Positions 59,143 to 64,000 of a stretch of 64,000 nt of DNA are shown here, piece by piece. The stretch lies in NCBI RefSeq assembly GCF_032121415.1, contig NZ_CP135079.1, forward strand, positions 5,084,001 to 5,148,000. The letters are read 5' to 3'. Source of the stretch: Streptomyces parvus (GTDB lineage: Bacteria; Actinomycetota; Actinomycetes; Streptomycetales; Streptomycetaceae). Each line of letters starts with the position of its first letter. The stretch's first letter is position 1. The position numbers were made by a program, and so were the translations under genes. The notes under the pieces were generated by a model. That model was not told the DNA's origin and searched no databases. It saw only the letters and a list, made by a program, of their open reading frames with translations.

Positions 59143-59180
59143 CGGGGGCGGATCGTGTCAAACGACACAGGCCGCCCCCG
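59143..59180 (-). terminator. Second hairpin downstream of the upstream conservon
   Basis: Nine-base outer arms CGGGGGCGG/CCGCCCCCG (59143-59151, 59172-59180) with an inner GTGTC/GACAC stem, 54 bp past the cvnD1 stop on the minus strand. With the hairpin at 59043 it makes a double terminator. Confidence 0.55.
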
Positions 59181-59233
59181 CGTGACTACTGCAACTTCCG
59201 TATACCGATATCGACTTGTTCCTGGTGGGAGAA

Positions 59234-59815
59234 CTACTTCAGGCGTGCCATGAGCGCGTGCTCGACCAGGGTGATCAGGCCGCTCTTGGCGTCCGCGCGG
59301 TGGCGGGCGTCCGTCGTGATGATGGGCGCGTCGGGCCCGATCTGGAGCGCTTCGCGGACCTCGTCGGGGGTGTAGGGCTGGTGTCCGTCGAAGCCGTTGA
59401 GGGCGATGACGAAGGGGAGGCCGCTGTTCTCGAAGTAGTCGACGGCGGGGAAGCAGTCGGCGAGACGGCGGGTGTCGACGAGGACGACGGCGCCGATGGC
59501 GCCGCGGACCAGGTCGTCCCACATGAACCAGAAGCGGTCCTGCCCGGGCGTACCGAACAGGTACAGGATCAGGTCCTGGTCGAGCGTGATACGTCCGAAG
59601 TCCATGGCCACCGTCGTGGTGGTCTTGTCCCCGGTGTGCGTCAGGTCGTCGATGCCCGCGGACGCGGACGTCATGACGGCCTCGGTGCGCAGGGGGTTGA
59701 TCTCCGAGACGGCCCCGACGAACGTGGTCTTGCCCACGCCGAAGCCGCCCGCCACCACGATCTTCGCCGAGGTGGTGGCGCGGCCCGTACCGCCGCTAGA
59801 GCTTGCGAAGTCCAC
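59234..59815 (-). CDS. cvnD1: Conservon CvnD GTPase (second conservon, cvn1-like)
   Basis: This 193-residue Ras/MglA-like GTPase is nearly identical to the copy at 53910-54491. Visible changes are confined to a few residues: SSSGGTGRATTS for SSSGGAARSTTS, DAPIITTD for DTPILTTD, KSGLI for KSALI, and a final LK for LR. P-loop GGFGVGKTT, switch-II FGTPGQDRFWF and ALNGFDGHQ are preserved. Its start overlaps cvnC by 20 bases. It is the last gene of the second conservon, followed by two hairpins. Confidence 0.93.
   Translation of the reverse strand: MDFASSSGGTGRATTSAKIVVAGGFGVGKTTFVGAVSEINPLRTEAVMTSASAGIDDLTHTGDKTTTTVAMDFGRITLDQDLILYLFGTPGQDRFWFMWDDLVRGAIGAVVLVDTRRLADCFPAVDYFENSGLPFVIALNGFDGHQPYTPDEVREALQIGPDAPIITTDARHRADAKSGLITLVEHALMARLK
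59334..59590 (-). repeat. 257-bp segment identical to 54010-54266 (cvnD copy 2)
   Basis: Partner of the identical segment in the first conservon. Identity ends abruptly at both sides, and flanking codons differ at synonymous positions, for example the run of Val/Ala/Thr codons just after 59590. Confidence 0.9.
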
Positions 59816-60203
59816 TGAGCACCCTTTCGAGCAGTGTCACATCCGGCGCGCCGCCGGCCTCTCCGTTGCCCGGCTGGTGGATGGCCACCATGCCGGCTTC
59901 CGCCAGGTCCGCCACCAGGATCCGGGCGACGCCGAGCGGCATCGACAGCAGCGCCGACACCTCCGCCACCGATTTGACCTCACGGCAGAGGTGGCAGATC
60001 CGCTGGTGCTCGGGGAGCAGGGTCCCCAGATGCGCGGGGTCTGCCGTCGTGCTGACCAGCGCCTCTATGGCGAGCTGGTAGCGCGGCCGGGTCCGGCCGC
60101 CGGTCATGGCGTAAGGACGAACCAGCGGCTGGTCGCCTTCCCCGTCGTACGACGCGTGGTGCAGTGCGCCGTACGGATCGGGTGAGGCGGGTGGCGGGGT
60201 CAT
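59796..60203 (-). CDS. cvnC1: Conservon CvnC (DUF742 protein), short form
   Basis: The ATG at 60203 follows CGGAGG closely and gives 135 residues; a longer frame to 60248 has no ribosome site. Only ~28 residues precede the DUF742 domain (LVRPYAMTGGRTRPRYQLAI, EHQRICHLCREVKSVAEVSA, TLLERVLSGLRKL), compared with ~95 Gln/Pro-rich residues in the other CvnC. It overlaps cvnD by 20 bases and lies 135 bp after cvnB. Its role is to link CvnB/CvnD in the membrane-associated complex (family knowledge). Confidence 0.92.
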   Translation of the reverse strand: MTPPPASPDPYGALHHASYDGEGDQPLVRPYAMTGGRTRPRYQLAIEALVSTTADPAHLGTLLPEHQRICHLCREVKSVAEVSALLSMPLGVARILVADLAEAGMVAIHQPGNGEAGGAPDVTLLERVLSGLRKL

Positions 60204-60338
60204 GAATCCTCCGGGCGTGACAGCAGGTTCTCGGCTTGCCGTCTGCAAGGGGCCGGTGAGGGGACTAAAGCGGCCTGTCGGGTGAGGGTTGTGGGCATTA
60301 CCTGGGGGGATCGTGTCGTGAATCCGCTGGATGGCCGT

Positions 60339-60761
60339 CTAGTGGAGCAGACTGCCTTGGAGTTCGGCGCGGAGGTCGGGCGTGAGGACGGTGCCGGCAC
60401 GGTCGACCAGGAGGGCCATTTCGTACCCGACCAGACCGATGTCGGCGTCCGGGTGGGCCAGAACGGCCAGGGACGAGCCGTCGGAGATGGACATGAGGAA
60501 GAGGAATCCCCGCTCCATCTCCACAACCGTCTGACTGACGGCGCCGCCCTCGAAGATCCGGGACGCACCCGCGGTCAGCGAGGTGAGACCGGACGCGACG
60601 GCGGCGAGCTGGTCGGCGCGGTCGCGCGGAAATCCTTCGGACATCGCCAGCAGCAGGCCATCCGCGGAGACCACCACCGTGTGGGACACCCCTGGGGTGT
60701 TGTCCACGAAGTTGGTGATCAGCCAGTTCAGATTCTGCGCGGCCTGACTCATGGGGCTCAA
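60339..60761 (-). CDS. cvnB1: Conservon CvnB (roadblock/LC7 protein)
   Basis: This 140-residue roadblock/LC7 protein is almost identical to the copy at 55207. The first possible start is TTG at 60761, directly abutting the cvnA stop; ATG 60752 (MSQAAQNLNW) is equally likely. AGGAG lies in the cvnA 3' end. It is the predicted partner of the CvnD GTPase. Confidence 0.93.
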   Translation of the reverse strand: MSPMSQAAQNLNWLITNFVDNTPGVSHTVVVSADGLLLAMSEGFPRDRADQLAAVASGLTSLTAGASRIFEGGAVSQTVVEMERGFLFLMSISDGSSLAVLAHPDADIGLVGYEMALLVDRAGTVLTPDLRAELQGSLLH

Positions 60762-63700
60762 CTAACGCTCCTGCTGGTGAGTGGGGCCGAGATGGAAACT
60801 GCCGGTCTGCGAGCCGTTGTTGGCCTGCCGACCCTGCTGGATGCCCCGGCGGAGATTGGTCAGACGACCGCGCACGTCATCGGGCGCGCGCGAAACCTGA
60901 GGTCCGGACTGGTGATTCTGCTGCTGTGCGGTCCCCGGAACCAAATTGGCGCGGGGAACACGGCGAGGCAGCCCGGAGGTGGTGACACCGCCGGCGGCGG
61001 GCTTCTTGACCCGCTCGGCCTGGCGTACGAGTTCGTCGTTGGGCGAGGCCCGCCACGAACTGGTGACCGGGGCGTCGGCCGCACCGCGCTGAGGCAGCGG
61101 CGGAACCGGCACACCGGTGGGCTCCGGAGCGGCCGGCGCCTGCGGCTCGGCGGGCGGCTGCTGACCGCCCTGGCCCGGACCGTGGAACCAGTTCGTCTCC
61201 AGCGTGTCGTACAGCGGCGTACGCCCGTCCCCGGGACCGGCCGGAGGCAGGGCCTCCGGCTGCTGGGGGAGCGCCGGACGGTACGGAGCCTCGCCCGCCG
61301 GGGAGGCGGACGGACGCGGCGCACCGAAGTCGTTGCCTCGCGGCGCGGGCAGCTGGTGGTCCTGGCCCTGGCCCTGCTGGGGCTGGTGCGGGCCACCGAA
61401 GTCCGGCCGGGCGAACTGCGCCGTGCTCGCCGGGTCCTGGCCCTGCGGAGCCTGCTGCGGGTACGAGCGGTCCTGCGGAGCGCCCTGGCCCGAGAAGTCC
61501 GGCCGGGCGAACTCGGAGGTCGCGCCGGGACCCTGGAAGTCGCCCGAGGGCCGCTGGTTCGGCGGGCCGTTGAAGGACGGGTCCTGGCCGGGGCCCGCCG
61601 GACGGGCGAACTGCCCGGTCGCGTCGTGCTCCTCGTGACCGCGTGGGGCGTCGGCGCCCCAGCTGGTGGCGGCGGGACGCTGCGGCTGCGGGTCGCCCCC
61701 GGGCAGCTCGGCGCGCGGCCCACCGGGCGGCGGAAGCTGACGGCCGGGGCCGCCGGGCTGCGGGAAACCGCCCTGCTCCTGGCGGCTCTGGGGCTGCTGC
61801 CCCCCGGGGCCCTGCTGGTTCGACTGGTTCTGCTGCCCGTTCTGGCCCTGCTGGTTCTGCCAGCCGGACGGGGCCTGCTGGTTCTGCGGGGCGAACTGGC
61901 CCGGGCGGCCGTTCTGCCCGGAGGACGCCGGAGCGCCGTGGCCGAACAGGTTGGGCTGTGAGCCGCCGTCGCCGCGGCCGGGCGCATCGCCCTGGGGGCC
62001 GCGGGCGCCGAGCCGGGCGCTGTTGCCGAAGGCGCCGGAGAGACCGCCGCCCTGGCGCTGCGGGGCCGGGCCCTGGCCCGGGAAGTCCTGGCCGGGGCCG
62101 CCGTTGTTCGGCTGGCCGCCGCCCTGCGGGCCCTGCGGCCGGCCCGCTGACCCGTCCCGGGCCGGCAGTGCCGCCCGGGGACCCGCGCCCGCGCCGACCT
62201 GGCCGCGCTGGGCGCCGCCGAGGCTCTTGGCGCCCGGACCGCCCGGACCGCTGCCGAGGCCGGTGCGCTGGGCGTTGCCCGCACCGTTCCCGTTGCCCGC
62301 GAGCAGACCGCCCGGGGCGCCGGGCTGCTGGCCGGGGCCCTGCTTGGACGGGGGCTGCTTGCCGCCGTGCGCGACGTCGACGGGCAGCATGACCAGCGCG
62401 GTCGTACCGCCGGAGTCGGAGGGGCGCAGCTGGATCCGGATGCCGTGACGCAGCGACAGCCGGCCGACCACGAACAGACCCATGCGGCGGGAGACGGAGA
62501 CGTCCACCGTCGGCGGCTGCGCGAGCCGCTCGTTGATCGCGGCGAGGTCCTCGGGGGAGAGGCCGATACCGGTGTCGTGGATCTCGACCAGGACGCGGCC
62601 GTCGGGCAGCGCGTGACCGGTGACCTTGACCTTCGTCTGCGGCGAGGAGAACGACGTGGCGTTCTCCAGCAGCTCGGCGAGCAGGTGCACGAGGTCGTTG
62701 ACGACGCGGCCCGCGACCTCGGTGGCGGGCACCGCCGACAGCTCGATGCGCTCGTACTGCTCCACCTCGGACGCGGCGGCGCGGAGCACGTCGACCAGCG
62801 GGACGGGGCGGGTCCACCGGCGGCCCGGCTCCTCGCCCGCGAGGACGAGGAGGTTCTCGCCGTTCCGGCGCATACGGGTCGCGAGGTGGTCGAGCTTGAA
62901 GAGCGAGGACAGCTGGTCCGGGTCGGCCTCGCGCGACTCCAGCTCGGAGATGAGCGAGAGCTGGCGCTGGATGAGGCCCTGGGAGCGGCGCGAGAGGTTG
63001 GTGAACATCGCGTTGACGTTGCCCCGGAGGAGGGCCTGCTCGGCGGCGAGGCGGACGGCCTCACGGTGCACGTCGTCGAAGGCCGCGGCCACCTGGCCGA
63101 TCTCGTCCCGGGAGTGCACACCGACCGACTCGACGGAGGTGTCGACGTCCTGCGGGTCGGTCTCGGAGAGCTGCTTGACGAGCTCGGGCAGCCGGTCCTG
63201 GGCGACGCGGGTGGCGGTGTCCTGGAGGCGGCGCAGGGACCGGATCATGGAGCGGGCCACCACGAAGGCGCCGACGAGCGAGACGCCGAGCACGATGAAG
63301 ATGACCGCACCGTTGACGATCGCGTCGCGCTGGGAGGCCTGGCGCAGCTCGCGGGCCTTGGCCTCCATGTCGCTGAGGAGGGTGGCCTCGATCGTCTCCA
63401 TGGCCTTGATCTTGATGGTGCTCTGGTCGTACCAGTCCAGGTACGACCGGACCTGCTTGCCCTCGATCCCGTTCGTGGTGGTCAGGATCCGCTTGGCGTA
63501 CATGTTCCCGGCGTTGATCTCCGGGTTGCCGTTGTCCAGGGGCGCCATGAGCTCTTCGGCGCTCTGCCCGGTCGCCGCGTAGATCTGCTTGAACGACAGG
63601 AGGGCGCGGCCCTCCTTCTCCTGCGCGTTCTTACCGAACTGCCGGTCGTTCGGGTTGAGGTGCGGCTCCTTGACCGACCCGCCGGGCAGCGCCGCGGCGA

Positions 63701-64000
63701 TGATCGCGCGCTGGACGGAGGCGTACTCCTTGGCGGAGGAGAACGCCGCCAGGGCCCGGGTCCGCTTGATCATGTCCGGGTTGCTGGTCGCCTGCGCCAT
63801 GTCCTGCGAGAGGCTCAGCAGCGAGGTGATCAGCTGGCTGTACTGGTCGATCGTGTTGAGACTCGGCGTGCCCTCTTCGTACGCCGTCTTGCGGATCGTG
63901 CGGATGTTGCCGAGCTGGGAGGCGATCGCCCCGATGCTCGCGTGGATGCTCTCCAGCGACTCGTTGCCCTGGGTGTCGCCGATGGAGTCGGTCTCGTCGA
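60762..64000 (-). CDS. cvnA1: Conservon CvnA sensor-kinase-like protein (runs off right edge)
   Basis: The frame is open from the right edge of the window to the stop at 60762, so the N-terminus and first membrane helix are missing; the ATG at 63800 is internal. About 1079 residues are visible: a helical extracytoplasmic sensor part, a membrane helix (DAIVNGAVIFIVLGVSLVGA), HAMP, a dimerisation segment (KLDHLATRMRRN), an HATPase domain (N-box LLAELLENATSF, G1 HDTGIGLS, G2 RMGLFVVGRLS) and a ~490-residue Gly/Gln/Pro-rich low-complexity tail ending in a conserved GLPRRVPRANLVPG-type segment shared with the other CvnA. Confidence 0.92.
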   Translation of the reverse strand, partial: DETDSIGDTQGNESLESIHASIGAIASQLGNIRTIRKTAYEEGTPSLNTIDQYSQLITSLLSLSQDMAQATSNPDMIKRTRALAAFSSAKEYASVQRAIIAAALPGGSVKEPHLNPNDRQFGKNAQEKEGRALLSFKQIYAATGQSAEELMAPLDNGNPEINAGNMYAKRILTTTNGIEGKQVRSYLDWYDQSTIKIKAMETIEATLLSDMEAKARELRQASQRDAIVNGAVIFIVLGVSLVGAFVVARSMIRSLRRLQDTATRVAQDRLPELVKQLSETDPQDVDTSVESVGVHSRDEIGQVAAAFDDVHREAVRLAAEQALLRGNVNAMFTNLSRRSQGLIQRQLSLISELESREADPDQLSSLFKLDHLATRMRRNGENLLVLAGEEPGRRWTRPVPLVDVLRAAASEVEQYERIELSAVPATEVAGRVVNDLVHLLAELLENATSFSSPQTKVKVTGHALPDGRVLVEIHDTGIGLSPEDLAAINERLAQPPTVDVSVSRRMGLFVVGRLSLRHGIRIQLRPSDSGGTTALVMLPVDVAHGGKQPPSKQGPGQQPGAPGGLLAGNGNGAGNAQRTGLGSGPGGPGAKSLGGAQRGQVGAGAGPRAALPARDGSAGRPQGPQGGGQPNNGGPGQDFPGQGPAPQRQGGGLSGAFGNSARLGARGPQGDAPGRGDGGSQPNLFGHGAPASSGQNGRPGQFAPQNQQAPSGWQNQQGQNGQQNQSNQQGPGGQQPQSRQEQGGFPQPGGPGRQLPPPGGPRAELPGGDPQPQRPAATSWGADAPRGHEEHDATGQFARPAGPGQDPSFNGPPNQRPSGDFQGPGATSEFARPDFSGQGAPQDRSYPQQAPQGQDPASTAQFARPDFGGPHQPQQGQGQDHQLPAPRGNDFGAPRPSASPAGEAPYRPALPQQPEALPPAGPGDGRTPLYDTLETNWFHGPGQGGQQPPAEPQAPAAPEPTGVPVPPLPQRGAADAPVTSSWRASPNDELVRQAERVKKPAAGGVTTSGLPRRVPRANLVPGTAQQQNHQSGPQVSRAPDDVRGRLTNLRRGIQQGRQANNGSQTGSFHLGPTHQQER

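Noticed and set aside
53910..59815. The identical cvnD segments as an assembly duplication
   Set aside because: Flanking cvnD, cvnC and cvnA sequences differ clearly, and tandem conservons are known in Streptomyces, so two real loci are more likely than an artefact.
53910..64000. Conservons as ordinary two-component systems
   Set aside because: No response-regulator gene is present; the CvnA-B-C-D order with a GTPase defines the conservon type.

Overview
The window is a high-GC actinobacterial chromosome segment, almost certainly Streptomyces. The signs are very strong G/C bias at third codon positions, frequent GTG starts, ATGA/GTGA overlaps, two tandem four-gene 'conservons' (cvnA-B-C-D), and a gene order that I recall from the S. 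coelicolor core chromosome (proline catabolism, leuB, ilvE, cimA, accB-accE, cvn2, cvn1). The S. coelicolor comparison is from memory, not from a search. I see no tRNA, rRNA, CRISPR array or intact insertion sequence.

Region 1 (1-13.0 kb) is core amino-acid metabolism. A PucR-type regulator diverges from proline dehydrogenase and pruA. Then come a secreted streptogrisin-like protease, an AAC(2')-like acetyltransferase, a 42-residue protein, leuB, ilvE, an agmatine-deiminase/TetR pair with its probable operator, and cimA. cimA is preceded by what looks like an isoleucine leader-peptide attenuator.

Region 2 (13.0-26.5 kb) is a sugar-use locus. A LacI regulator precedes an Opp/Dpp-type ABC importer (lipoprotein, two permeases, two ATPases), an intracellular GH1 beta-glucosidase and a large secreted GH3 enzyme. 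A ~196-bp MITE-like element lies between the two permease genes.

Region 3 (26.5-51.7 kb) is mixed accessory and housekeeping content. It holds a secreted FlgD-Ig protein, a YdcF-like membrane protein, an ornithine-cyclodeaminase homologue, an AraC/GyrI-like regulator, a small secreted protein behind a DasR-like site, a gene fragment, a thioredoxin-reductase-like enzyme, a DHFR-like protein, catalase, a Nudix protein and a GNAT protein. A siderophore ABC transporter with iron boxes follows, then YceI, an M15-like peptidase, a lysozyme-like protein, and divergent secreted GH64 and GH101 enzymes. The GH64/GH101 gap and the GH3 start both carry a GAGCGCTC-core LacI-type box, which suggests shared carbon control.

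Region 4 (51.7-64 kb) returns to core genes: accB-accE (acyl-CoA carboxylase) and then, on the minus strand, two tandem conservons. Their cvnD genes share a 257-bp stretch of complete identity with sharp edges, the pattern expected of gene conversion. The second cvnA runs off the right end of the window, and the first gene runs off the left.
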